Shown: positions 30,432 through 40,300 of the stretch, in pieces
How the letters are laid out: every line of letters begins with the position of its first letter
Numbering within the stretch: the first letter of the stretch is position 1
DNA from: PoT sp049331405
Lineage (GTDB): Bacteria > Planctomycetota > Planctomycetia > Isosphaerales > Isosphaeraceae
Assembly: GCF_049331405.1 (NCBI RefSeq)
Contig: NZ_CP186274.1
Span: 8,680,001-8,744,000 of the forward strand
Direction: 5' to 3'
DNA: 64,000 nt
Notes under the pieces: generated by a model
Databases searched by the model: none
Seen by the model: only the letters and a program-made list of their open reading frames with translations
Told to the model about the DNA's origin: nothing
Program-made: the position numbers and the translations under genes

Positions 30432-31724
30432 TCAGGGAGCCTGCGGTGGCTGGGCCTGGACGTGCGCCTCGAGCCAGCGGGCGATGACGGGGTAGCTCGT
30501 CGCCTTCGAGTTCAGGCCGACGAGGGCGTCGTCGTGGCCGGCGTCGACGGGGAGCCCTTGCGCCCTGCCGAAGATGTACAGCGTCTTGTCGGTCGAGCCG
30601 ACGTGATCGAAGAGGAATTTCTGCACGCGAGGGGGCGCGAAATTATCGCGCTGGCCGCAACTGATGAAGATGGGGACCTTCACGTTGCCGATCGCCTGGG
30701 CGTAGTTGAACTGCCCCTTGGCATCCAGGAGCACGCCTTTGTTGGATAGCAGCATGTACTGCTGCATCAGGCCGATCGCCGGGATGTCGGTCGCCCAGCC
30801 GGAGAGGGCCTCGTACACCTTGGGGCTGACGTTCTGCTCGTTGAAGAAGAGGTTGTAGACGCTCGTCCGCGTCTGCGAGACGATCTGTTCGCCGGTCAGC
30901 TCTCCGGCGAGTTGCCTGCTGCGGGTCTGGAGCATCTCGGTGAGGAACTGCCGGGCGACCTGGCCCTCGGGCATGGTGACCTGGCTCCCGACCGTCACGA
31001 GGCAGCCGATCCCCGGGTTCTCGTAGCGGGCGAGGCAGGCGAGCGCCACGATCCCCCCCATCGAGTGCCCGACCCACGCCACGGCCGGAGCCCCCGTGCG
31101 ACGGCGGACCATCTGCACGAGCGCGGGCACGTCCATGGCGATGTGGTGATCCATGTTCCAGTTGGCATACTTGGGGTCGACCGACGCATAACTCGCCGTG
31201 CCGAGCTTCCCTTGGGACATCCTCCGCAAGGCCCCGCCGATGAGGACCTCGGGCGCGTCCTCGAGCCGCCAGACCCACTTCTGGCTCATGCCGCTACCGC
31301 GCAGGTCGACGGCCCAGACGTCGTACCCCAGCCCCGCGAGGTACTGCGCGAACCCGCACGAGGGATCCAGATCCCAGAACTGGGCGTTGTACGTCAGCCC
31401 GTGGCAGAGGATCACCGGCATTGCGCCGGCTTTCGGCTGTCCCACCGGCCTGAAATGCTGCGCGACGAGGTTCCAGCCGTCCCTCGTCTTCGTCACCACC
31501 GGCTCGCCGCCCGCAATCCTGTTCTCCGTCGCGGCCCTCCTGGGATCGACCGCTGCTCCTCGGGGATTGCCCGGCTGCGGACCCGAATTCCGAGGCACGA
31601 TCGCCTGCCGGATCCCATTCCGCGTCGCCCGGTCGAGCAGCTTGCCCAGGTCATCACCCTTTACCTGCGTTGACGCCGCCAACAACCCGAGCGCAGCCAC
31701 CATGGCGAGGATGTGTCTCGACAT
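30432..31724 (-). CDS. Secreted alpha/beta hydrolase (lipase-like)
   Basis: 430 residues. Signal peptide (MSRHILAMVAALGLLAAST, then QVKG), a linker rich in Pro/Arg/Gly, and a hydrolase domain: oxyanion strand PVILCHGLTYNAQFW, RGSGMSQKW loop, nucleophile elbow AWVGHSMGGIVALA, acid region ISCGQRDNFAPP and histidine in VDAGHDDALVG. The order resembles gastric-lipase/polyhydroxyalkanoate-like hydrolases. ATG at 31724 has AAGGAGGG upstream; longer open frame not supported. The substrate is unknown. Confidence 0.87.
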   Translation of the reverse strand: MSRHILAMVAALGLLAASTQVKGDDLGKLLDRATRNGIRQAIVPRNSGPQPGNPRGAAVDPRRAATENRIAGGEPVVTKTRDGWNLVAQHFRPVGQPKAGAMPVILCHGLTYNAQFWDLDPSCGFAQYLAGLGYDVWAVDLRGSGMSQKWVWRLEDAPEVLIGGALRRMSQGKLGTASYASVDPKYANWNMDHHIAMDVPALVQMVRRRTGAPAVAWVGHSMGGIVALACLARYENPGIGCLVTVGSQVTMPEGQVARQFLTEMLQTRSRQLAGELTGEQIVSQTRTSVYNLFFNEQNVSPKVYEALSGWATDIPAIGLMQQYMLLSNKGVLLDAKGQFNYAQAIGNVKVPIFISCGQRDNFAPPRVQKFLFDHVGSTDKTLYIFGRAQGLPVDAGHDDALVGLNSKATSYPVIARWLEAHVQAQPPQAP

Positions 31725-32060
31725 CGCTAACCCTCCTTGGACGTGTATCGGGGGGCCGAGCCCTCTCATCTCGGGGCCCGGTGGGAGACTACACGACTCC
31801 TTTGTGCAGTTTCGTACCAGATTCTCGTGATTTCCCCCAGGCGGGATTATCGCTACGGCCCGGTGCGCAAATCCGGTCGCACCGCGCTGCTCCCCATCGG
31901 TCGGATCGAGACCAAACCGCCTCATCAAAAAAATGCGAGGGAACCTAGTGTACGTAAGTCTTCTGACTGCTAGACTGTTTTCGAGTATGCCGACATCGAC
32001 AAAGCTCGCCGAAGTGATGGCCCCGCGAGTTCAGGCAATGCGGGGCGCCGGGGAACCGCA
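31725..32060. other. Divergent promoter region
   Basis: About 336 bases between the minus-strand hydrolase and the plus-strand YifB gene. A locally AT-rich stretch at 31915-31990 (CATCAAAAAAATGCGAGG, TTCTGACTGCTAGACTGT) could hold the yifB promoter. No clear box pair. Confidence 0.5.
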
Positions 32061-33596
32061 ATGCTCGCCAAGCTCTCGTCGTATACGCTGATGGGGATCG
32101 ATGCGGTGCCCGTCGAGGTGGAGGTCGACGTCTCCCACGCCTCGATGCCCAAGACGGTGCTCGTCGGGCTCGCCGAGGCGGCCGTCCGCGAGAGCACGCA
32201 TCGAGTCGAGCGGGCCCTGGTCAACTCGGGGTATCAACGCCCCGTCGATCGCGTGGTCATCAACCTGGCTCCCGCCGATCTCAAGAAGGACGCCGGGGGC
32301 TTCGACCTGCCTATCGCGCTGGGATTGCTCAACGCCAGCGGGCAGGTCTCGTTCGATCGGCCTGGCCAGTTCTCGGTGGTCGGGGAACTCGCCCTGACCG
32401 GCGAGACGCGGCCCATCAAGGGGGTGCTCGCGATGGCGCTGACCGCCGCGAGCGAAGGGCGAGACGGCCTGCTCGTCCCCGAGGCCAACGCCGCCGAGGC
32501 CGCCGTCGTCGAGGGGATCGCCGTGTATCCCATCGGGAGCCTCGCCCAGGCCGTCGGGTTCCTCACCGGACAGATCGACATAGACCCCAGCGCCATCGAC
32601 CTCGGCGACGTCTTCCGCAAGCTCTCGCACACCGAGGAGGACTTCGTCGACGTCAAGGGGCAGGAGTACGCCAAGCGAGCCCTCGTCATCGCCGCGGCCG
32701 GTTCACATAACGTCCTGATGATAGGCCCGCCTGGGACGGGAAAGACCCTCCTCGCCAAGCGCCTCGGCACGATCATGCCCGTGCTGACGCCTTCGGAGAG
32801 CCTCGAGACGACCCGCATTTATAGCGCGATGGGACTGCTCCGGCCGGGCGAGCCCCTCATGGCCGTCCGCCCGTTTCGGTCGCCCCACCACTCGGTCAGC
32901 GACGCGGGGCTTGTCGGCGGCGGCTCGGTCCCCCAGCCTGGCGAGATCAGCCTCGCACATAAAGGTGTTTTATTTTTAGACGAATTACCCGAATTCAATC
33001 GTAAAACCCTTGAAGTGTTGCGCCAGCCGCTCGAGGAGGGCCTCGTCACGATCAGCCGGGCCCTCCGCAGCACGACGTTCCCGGCCGACTTCGTCCTCGT
33101 CGCCGCGATGAACCCATGCCCTTGCGGATACAGAGGCGACCCGCGACGCTCCTGCTCCTGCACCCCGCCGCAGGTCGAGAGGTATCTCAGCAAGATCTCC
33201 GGCCCGCTGCTCGACCGCATCGACCTCCATGTCGAGGTGCCCGCCGTCCCCTTCACGCAGCTCGCCGAGGCCCCGCCGGGGCCGACCTCCGCGCAGTTCC
33301 TCGACCAGGTGCTCAAGGCCCGCGGTCGACAGACCGAGCGCTTCGGCCCTAAGGGGCCCGCCGTCAACGGCCGGATGAACCCCCGGCAGGTCCGCAAGTA
33401 TTGCCACCTCCGCCCCGAGGCCCAGAGCCTCCTGAAAGGGGCCATGGAAGAACTCGGCCTCTCGGCCAGGGCCCATGACAAGGTCCTCCGCGTCGCCAGG
33501 ACCATGGCCGACCTCGACGACAGCGACGCCATCCTCCCCCAGCACATCGCCGAGGCCGTCGGCTACCGTTCCCTCGACCGCTCGGTCTGGGCCTGA
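32061..33596 (+). CDS. comM: YifB/ComM family Mg-chelatase-like AAA+ ATPase
   Basis: 511 residues, normal length. An N-terminal ChlI-like domain (LVGLAEAAVRESTHRVERAL), the AAA+ core with Walker A GPPGTGKT at ~222-229 and Walker B VLFLDELPEF at ~303-312, a Cys-rich insert (NPCPCGYRGDPRRSCSC), and the C-terminal Mg-chelatase helical domain. In Vibrio and Haemophilus, ComM is a branch-migration helicase used in natural transformation. The codons spanning Walker B (about 32957-33022) are markedly AT-rich, with several TTA leucines, unlike the rest of the gene. Convergent with the DUF429 gene. Confidence 0.95.
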   Translation: MLAKLSSYTLMGIDAVPVEVEVDVSHASMPKTVLVGLAEAAVRESTHRVERALVNSGYQRPVDRVVINLAPADLKKDAGGFDLPIALGLLNASGQVSFDRPGQFSVVGELALTGETRPIKGVLAMALTAASEGRDGLLVPEANAAEAAVVEGIAVYPIGSLAQAVGFLTGQIDIDPSAIDLGDVFRKLSHTEEDFVDVKGQEYAKRALVIAAAGSHNVLMIGPPGTGKTLLAKRLGTIMPVLTPSESLETTRIYSAMGLLRPGEPLMAVRPFRSPHHSVSDAGLVGGGSVPQPGEISLAHKGVLFLDELPEFNRKTLEVLRQPLEEGLVTISRALRSTTFPADFVLVAAMNPCPCGYRGDPRRSCSCTPPQVERYLSKISGPLLDRIDLHVEVPAVPFTQLAEAPPGPTSAQFLDQVLKARGRQTERFGPKGPAVNGRMNPRQVRKYCHLRPEAQSLLKGAMEELGLSARAHDKVLRVARTMADLDDSDAILPQHIAEAVGYRSLDRSVWA

Positions 33597-33613
33597 AACT
33601 CGAAGAAACGACC

Positions 33614-34261
33614 TCAACGACCCAGATCCGGGATGGTCATCAGGCCCTCTTCGAGGAGGCCGACGTCGCGGGTCCGGCGCTGGCGCCAGAGCTCGGCGGT
33701 GAAGGCGCAGATGACGGCGTCGAGCTGGTGCTCGGAGGCCTTCGGGTGGTTCAGGCCGGGGACGAGAGGCTTGAGGGCTCGGTGGATCTTGCGGCGGCCG
33801 GCGGGGGTCTTCTTGCCTTGCCAGGGGAGGCCCAGGAGGCGGAGGGTCGCGAAGGGGTAGACCTCCAACGGCTCGTGGCCGATCGCGCGGAGGGCCTGGG
33901 CGATGGTGGCACCTCGACGCGCGAGGACCTTGATGAGGGCCGTCGCCAGCGTGGGGACGCCCATGCGGCCGAGTTCGCGTTCGAGCTGGCGGCTCCTCGT
34001 TCCGGGGTCGACGCGGCATCGGCAGTCGTCGTCGAGGCAGCAGCGACCGAGGGGGCGGGTCAGAGGGGCATTCACGGCGACGGTCCCCCAGCGCCCGGCC
34101 AGCCTCGCGAGCTCGAGGATCTCCTCGTCAGTCCCGGCCTTCGTCAGCAATTCCAGGCGCCCCGCACGCAACACGGCCACGCCCGTCTCGCGATGAGGAA
34201 CGCCCGCGAGATCGATCCCGACGCAGATTCCCGGGGCCCTCGGCCTTCGCCTTGCTGCCAC
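33614..34261 (-). CDS. DUF429 family protein (predicted RNase H-fold nuclease)
   Basis: 215 residues. GICVGIDLAGVPHRETGVAVL is the first strand with an acidic residue. A cysteine cluster (RCCLDDDCRCRVDPG) may bind metal, EVYPFATLRLLGL is a family core strand, and SEHQLDAVICAFTAELW is the closing helix with Asp. The family is predicted from fold to be a nuclease, unproven. I chose the GTG at 34261, which has GGGGAGG six bases upstream, over an ATG at 34330 whose extra 23 residues do not fit the family. Confidence 0.85.
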   Translation of the reverse strand: MAARRRPRAPGICVGIDLAGVPHRETGVAVLRAGRLELLTKAGTDEEILELARLAGRWGTVAVNAPLTRPLGRCCLDDDCRCRVDPGTRSRQLERELGRMGVPTLATALIKVLARRGATIAQALRAIGHEPLEVYPFATLRLLGLPWQGKKTPAGRRKIHRALKPLVPGLNHPKASEHQLDAVICAFTAELWRQRRTRDVGLLEEGLMTIPDLGR

Positions 34262-34363
34262 GTCCCGCCTCCCCGCCCGATCCTCCCTGCACGGTTGTAC
34301 TAGATAGCAGATGAACGAGGGAGTGTCCATCGATCCCGGAAAGCCGGGCGAGGACGAGGCGGT

Positions 34364-35857
34364 TCAGGGGGTCGGGAAGAAGATCTCGGTCATGTCCTCG
34401 GTCGGGTCGTCGGACGGGGGCTCGAGGGTGGGCAGGTCCTCGACCGCCGTGGAGAGGAGGCCTCGGCCGATATAGCTCCGAAGGTCGTCGAGGGCGACGA
34501 GGGCCGACTGATAGCGCTCCTCGGGGCGACGGGCCATGAGCCGGCCGAGGATGATCGCGAGGGGCCGGGGGATGTCCGGCGCGACGACGTTGAGCGAAGG
34601 AGGGTCGTGCTGCGTGACCCGGACGAGCAGGGCGGTGGCGCTCCGCTCTTCGAACGGGAGCCGGCCGCTGAAGAGGTGGAAGAAGCTGGCGCCGAGGGAG
34701 TACAGGTCCGAGCGGTCGTCGGCGTCCTCGGCCATCGCCTGCTCGGGCGAGATGTACTGCGGCGTCCCCATGATCGTGCCCTGGAGGGTCACGCTCGGGT
34801 CGATCTCGGTCGACTGCTTCAACAGGCCGAAGTCGCTGATCTTCACGTCGAGGTCGGCGGTCAGCAGCAGGTTGTGCGGCTTGAGATCGCGATGCACGAC
34901 CGAATGCTGGTGGGCATAGTGCAAGCCCTGGAGGCACTGGAGCAGCCAGCGCGTGCCGAGCGGGACGCTCGGCGGCCCCTGGCGGCGGATCCACGAGGCG
35001 AGATCCCCATTCGGCAGATATTCCATCGCCAGCCAGCGCAGGACGCTGCCGTTGGCCGCCGATGATGTGCCCGAGGCGAAGACCGGCACGATATTCGGCG
35101 ACTGGAACGAGCCGAGGACCAGCCCTTCTCGCGCAAATCGGGCCTCGAGGGCCTTCGGGCCGGCCGAGTCGAAGGAGACGACTTTCACTGCGGCCTTGCG
35201 CTTGAGACTCTCCTGCGTGGCGAGGTAAACCTCGCTCATGCCGCCGGTGGCGAGCTTGCGCTCGAGCAGGAAGTCCCCCAGCCTCATCCCCTCTTTCACG
35301 ACCCAGGGGGAGCCGGCGGAGAAGGGGCCTCGCGAGCCTCCACGGATCATCCCGGGGCTCTCCGAGGCCGCCGAGCGGGCGCCGAGGATGTCCCCTTCGG
35401 CCAGGTGCTTGAAGGCAAGGCTCAGGCGATCTCGCAGGCTCCGGGCGAGTTCATCGCCGCCGCGGCCGCGATCGGAGGGGGAGACCCGCAGGATGTCCAC
35501 GAACCGCGAGGCCTCCCCGTCGGGATCAGAGCCAGGGACTACGGGGCTGTAAGTCCCGAGCTGCAGGTCGAGGACATTGCACTCGTCGGTGGCGAGCGCC
35601 GTGGTGATTGCGGCGAGGATCCCGGTGCGGTCGAACCCGACGACGCAGACCTCGTATGACGATACGTCGATGGGTCTCACGTCCACGTCGACGGGGCGAT
35701 CCTCGTCCAACTGCGCGAGGAGTCGCAGGTGCCGGCCGATCTCCTCCGGGGCGTGACGCTCGAGATAGGCCCGAGGCATCCGGCGCAGGTGGGCCTCGAC
35801 GAGCGACGAGGGCACCCCGTCGGCGTGCTTGACTACGGATTCGGCGAGATCGGGCAT
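34364..35857 (-). CDS. Ser/Thr protein kinase with an N-terminal GlnD-like/ACT domain
   Basis: 497 residues, no membrane helix. Residues ~16-50 (LVEAHLRRMPRAYL, EEIGRHLRLLAQL) and 66-125 (SSYEVCVVGFDRTGILAAIT, CNVLDLQLGTYSP, ASRFVDILRVSP) resemble the end of the uridylyltransferase GlnD, including an ACT ligand-binding fold. A linker leads to a complete kinase domain from ~193: glycine loop LATGGMSEV, Lys225, HRDLKPHN (322-329), DFG (342-344) and SPEQA (370-374). I infer a cytoplasmic kinase controlled by an amino acid or other small ligand. ATG at 35857 has GGAGG nine bases before; 75 more codons are open upstream. Confidence 0.88.
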   Translation of the reverse strand: MPDLAESVVKHADGVPSSLVEAHLRRMPRAYLERHAPEEIGRHLRLLAQLDEDRPVDVDVRPIDVSSYEVCVVGFDRTGILAAITTALATDECNVLDLQLGTYSPVVPGSDPDGEASRFVDILRVSPSDRGRGGDELARSLRDRLSLAFKHLAEGDILGARSAASESPGMIRGGSRGPFSAGSPWVVKEGMRLGDFLLERKLATGGMSEVYLATQESLKRKAAVKVVSFDSAGPKALEARFAREGLVLGSFQSPNIVPVFASGTSSAANGSVLRWLAMEYLPNGDLASWIRRQGPPSVPLGTRWLLQCLQGLHYAHQHSVVHRDLKPHNLLLTADLDVKISDFGLLKQSTEIDPSVTLQGTIMGTPQYISPEQAMAEDADDRSDLYSLGASFFHLFSGRLPFEERSATALLVRVTQHDPPSLNVVAPDIPRPLAIILGRLMARRPEERYQSALVALDDLRSYIGRGLLSTAVEDLPTLEPPSDDPTEDMTEIFFPTP

Positions 35858-36098
35858 ACCGATCATCCTCCGCGTCGGATCGGAACAGAGATCGGGCGTC
35901 AGCGAATGAATCAATGACGGGCGGGCCGCGTTCGGCATGACTCGTTCGCGGCGACGGCGGCCAGGGAGAGGCCTGGCGCGGGGCCAAGGGGATATCGCAC
36001 CGCGCGAGCTCGACATCCATGCTATGTCGGAATCGAGGCGGCGGTCAACCCGCCCACTCGACTGGAGCGGGGGCCGAACCACCGCCGTTCACTCCCCC

Positions 36099-37271
36099 CT
36101 AGCGGACCGCGACCGGACGTCTCGGCGCGATCAGGAAGAAGAGGACGATTCCCAGGATCGGCAGCACCGACCCGACCAGGCAGACCCCCGGCCAGCCGCC
36201 GACGCTCCAGGCATACGCCCCCGCGAACGAGCCGACCGCACCGCCGACGAAGTAGGTGACCATATAAACGGTGTTGAGACGGCTCCTGGCCTCGGGGCGG
36301 ATCGCGTAGATCCGCGACTGGTTCGAGATGTGGCAGGCCTGCGCGCCGAGGTCGAGCAAGATGACCCCGACGACCATCCCGGCGAGCGTCAGGCCGAACG
36401 CGTAGAAGCAGAGGTACGAGAGGAGGATGCAGAGGAACCCGAGCCCGATCGTCGTCGTCGGCGTCCCCTTGTCGCCGAGCCGTCCCACCACCGGGGCCAC
36501 GAGCGCACCGACGACCCCCACGAGCCCGAAGAGGCCGATGGCCCGGCTCGAGTAACCCCAGGGGGGGCCGGAGAGGTAGAACGTCAGCGTGGTCCAGAAG
36601 GCGCTGAAGGCCGCGAAGCTCAGCGCCCCGAAGGTGCACGACTGTCGCAGGATCGACTCGGAGCGGAGGAGGTCCACCAGCGACCGGAGCAGGGCCCCGT
36701 AGGTGAGCCCCGTCGGCTCGGGGACCGACCTCGGCAAGAGCACCCGCAAGGTGATCGCGAGCACGACCATCTGACCGGCGGCGATCCAGTACATCGCCCG
36801 CCAGCCGAGGGTGTCTCCGACGTAGCCGCTGACCGTCCTGGCGCAGAGGATCCCGATGAGCAGGCCGCTCATCACGAAGCCGACGACCCGGCCGCGCTCG
36901 GCGGGAGGGGCGAGCGTCGCGGCGAACGGGATGAGGAGCTGCGGCGCGATCGTCGTGATCCCGACCGCCAGGTTGGCCAGGACCAGCCAGGTGAAGTTCG
37001 GCGAGAGGGCCACCGCGACCAGGGCGACGGTCACGGCCCCGAGCATCGTCAGGATCTGCGACCGCCGTTCGCGCAAATCCCCGAGCGGGACGAAGAGCAG
37101 GAGCCCCGCGGCATAGCCCACCTGCGAGGCCATGCTGATGAGCCCCATCCGGCGGTCGGGGACGTCGAATTCGCGTCCCATCGCGGCGAGGAGCGGCTGC
37201 GCGTAGTAATTATTGGCGACGGCGAGGCCGCATCCCGCGGCCATGGCCCAGAGCGTGGGTCGGGGTATCAT
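36099..37271 (-). CDS. MFS transporter (DHA1/AraJ-like efflux type)
   Basis: 390 residues with 12 membrane helices. ANNYYAQPLLAAMGREF in helix 1 and LFVPLGDLRERRSQI after helix 2 are characteristic of a DHA1-like branch (YgaY/AraJ type). There is no obvious soluble insertion. It starts 42 bases after the stop of the WD40 kinase gene on the same strand, so it may be co-transcribed with it. Substrate unknown; drug or metabolite efflux is the family-level expectation. Confidence 0.9.
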   Translation of the reverse strand: MIPRPTLWAMAAGCGLAVANNYYAQPLLAAMGREFDVPDRRMGLISMASQVGYAAGLLLFVPLGDLRERRSQILTMLGAVTVALVAVALSPNFTWLVLANLAVGITTIAPQLLIPFAATLAPPAERGRVVGFVMSGLLIGILCARTVSGYVGDTLGWRAMYWIAAGQMVVLAITLRVLLPRSVPEPTGLTYGALLRSLVDLLRSESILRQSCTFGALSFAAFSAFWTTLTFYLSGPPWGYSSRAIGLFGLVGVVGALVAPVVGRLGDKGTPTTTIGLGFLCILLSYLCFYAFGLTLAGMVVGVILLDLGAQACHISNQSRIYAIRPEARSRLNTVYMVTYFVGGAVGSFAGAYAWSVGGWPGVCLVGSVLPILGIVLFFLIAPRRPVAVR

Positions 37272-37313
37272 GAGGCTCGATGCATCCCTGGTGTTGCTGC
37301 GAAAGGCCCCGGC

Positions 37314-40300
37314 TCAGCGCGGGGCCTTCGGGTCGAGGCGGGAGAGCGGGCGCACGGCCCCCAACTCGTCGAGTTGGAGCCCCGTCTGCTCCTCGACCCA
37401 GTTCCTGATCTCGGCGACACTCCCCTCGTCGGGGGAGGCGGGGACTCGCCAACGCCTGGCGAACCCTTCCTTCGTGCCCGTCGCCACACTCTTGCCGTCC
37501 GGGGCGAAGGCCACGCAGAGCACCGCGTCGGTGTGCCGGAGCGGGGGGCCGAGCTGCCGGCCCGACTCCGGGTCCCAGAACCTCGCGGTGCCGTCGTGGC
37601 TGGCGGTGAGCAGCATCGAGCCGTCGGGGCTGAACGCCAGGCCGACGACCTCCCCCGCGCTCCCTCGGATGTCCTGCGAGAGCTTGCCCGTCGCGGCGTC
37701 CCAGATGCGCACGGAGCCGTCCTGGCAGCCTGTCGCCATCCTCTTCCCCGGGGCGTCGTAGGCCACGGCCGTCACGGGATAGCCGTGCCGCAAGGGGGTC
37801 TCGAGGCCGATCTCGTGGTCGCCGATCGGATCCCAGATCCTGGCGTTCAGGTCGCGATTGGCCAGGAGCAGGGCCTTGCCGTCCCTGGTGAAGGCCGCCT
37901 GCTGGATCGGGAGGTCGAGCGAGCGCAGGACCGGCTTCGGGTCGCGCAGGGTTTCGGCGTTCCAGAGCAGGGCGGTCTTCGGCTTCGCCTCCCAGGTCAG
38001 GAGCCACTTGCCGTCGGGGCTGTAGACGGCCCCCAGGACGGGGGATGGCAGCTCCTCGGAGACTCGCTGACGCTCGCGGGCCTGGGCGTCCCAGACCTCG
38101 ACCCGGCCCCGGACCCGCCCCTCGTCCCCCGACCACCGGGCGAGGGCCAGGCTCCGGCGATCGGCGGCGAGCGAGGCCCCCTCCGTCATGTCGACCACGT
38201 CGTACGTCCTGCGGCCGTCGGAGCTCTTGACGGTCCCGTCGGGCTCGAGCCGGGAGCTGTGCATCAAGGGGCCTTGCTCGCGCCCGGTATCCACGTTCCA
38301 CCAGCGGGCGCCGTCCGCGCCGCAGGCGAGGAGGCTCGAGCCGTCGCCGCCGAAGAAGACGCTGTGGATGGGGCTGTTCATCGCGAGGGGGGCCCCGATC
38401 GACTGGGGCGTGGGGATGTCCCAGATCTCGATCGAGCCGTCATCCAGGCCGACCGCCAGCCCTTTGCCGTCGGGCAGGAACGCCAGGGCGGTCGCGGCGC
38501 TCGCGAACTTGAAGGTCGGTCCGACCTGCCCGAGCTGGGCGGCGTCCCAGAGCCGGACGACGCCCCAGGCCGTCCCCGTGGCGAAGATCCGGCCGTCGGG
38601 CGACGTCGCCAGGCTCATGATGCTCGTGCCCTGAGGCGTCAGGTCGGCGACCCTCCCCTTGCCCGGGGACCAGACGTGGAGCTTGCCGTCGCGGGTCCCC
38701 GTCACGATCCGCTCCCCGTCGGCGCAGAAGGCGAGGGCCGAGACCGGCGCATTGTGCACGAGCGGGGCACCGATGGCCTTGCCGGTGTCGAGGTCCCAGA
38801 GCACCGCCCGCCCGTCGCGACCTCCCGTCACCAGCTTACGCCCATCAGGGCTGAGGGAGAGCGTGTAGAAGCCGACCACGTCGCTGTGCGCGAGCGGCTG
38901 TCCCATGAGCTGACGGGTGTTGAAGTCCCAGACCCTCGCGATGCCGTCGTCGCAGCAGGTCACGAGCCTCTTGCCGTCGGGCGTGAACGCCATGCCCCAG
39001 ATCACATGGCCGGGGGGGTGGAGGAACGGCTTGCCGACGGGCAGCCGCCCGGTGACGTCCCAGGAGGTGACACGCCCTTCCTCGTCGGCCGTGACGAAGA
39101 TCCGGCTGATCCTCGGCGGGAAGGCCACGCGCTCGATCCAGCGGCTCGTTCCGAAGTCGGGGGGGATCATCGGCGTCCCTGTCCCGCTCGCGGAGGCGAC
39201 GTCCCAGGTCCGGATCCCGTTCCCCTTCCCGACGGAGACCAGGGTCTTGCCGTCGGGGCTGATGGCCAGGTCCAGGATCGGGATGCCGTGGCGGACGCGG
39301 GACCTGGCCCGGCCGAGCTGGGAACGCCACTCGGCCAGGTTCACCCGGATCGCGCGGTCGAGGCTCTTCGTGTCGGCCTCGGTCGCGAGCGCCAGGCTGC
39401 GGACGAGCCAGAGGAGGCCGTGCCCGACCTCCCCCTGGTCGCAGAGGGTGAGCCCCTGGTTCAGGGCCAGCTCAGCCTGCTCCTCGACGGCCTTCCGGCG
39501 CGCCTGCTGGGCCATCTGCCTGGCCTTCGCCTCCGACTCGGCCTTGCCCTCGGCCCGCTGCCATTGCCAGAGGACCAGCACGAAGGCCAGGACGCTCACG
39601 ATCAGGACCGCGGCCGAGAGTGCGGCCACGGCGGGGCGGCGTCGCGTCCACTTCCAGCTCATCTCGAGGGGTCCGACCGGGCGGGCGAGGATCGGCAGGC
39701 CCCCTTGGTACCGCTCGAGGTCCTCGGCCAGCAGGAGGGCGCTACCGTAGCGTCTCCTCGGGTCCTTGTTCAAGCATTTCAGGCAGATCGTCTCGAGGTC
39801 GCGGGGGACGGCCGGCTGCAACCTCCGCGGTGGCATCGGCTCCCGGCTCCTGACCTGCTCCAGGAGGTCGAGCAGCGAGGCCGACTGGAAGGGGGGCCTG
39901 CCGGTCAGCGTCGTGTAGAGGATCGCACCGAGCGCGTAGACGTCGGCCGCGGGACCGGCCTGCTCCCCGCGGCCGTCGGCCTGCTCGGGGGCCATGTATT
40001 CGGGCGTGCCCACGAGCAGGCCGTTGAGCGTCTTGAGGTCGGTCCCCGTGAGCTGCTTGGCCACGCCGAAGTCGCAGAGCTTGAGCCGGCCGTCGGCCGT
40101 GATCAGCACGTTGGAGGGCTTCAGGTCGCGATGGACGATCCCCTGGCCGTGCGCGTGGTGGACGGCCCTGGCCAGGGTCGAGACGGCGTGGGCCGACTTC
40201 GCGGCCGTCCAGGGGCGGTCGGCGAGCTGCTGGCTCAGGCTCCCGCCGTCCACGAATTCGAGGGTGAAGTAGGGGACCGGGGGGCTCAGCTCCGACGCCC

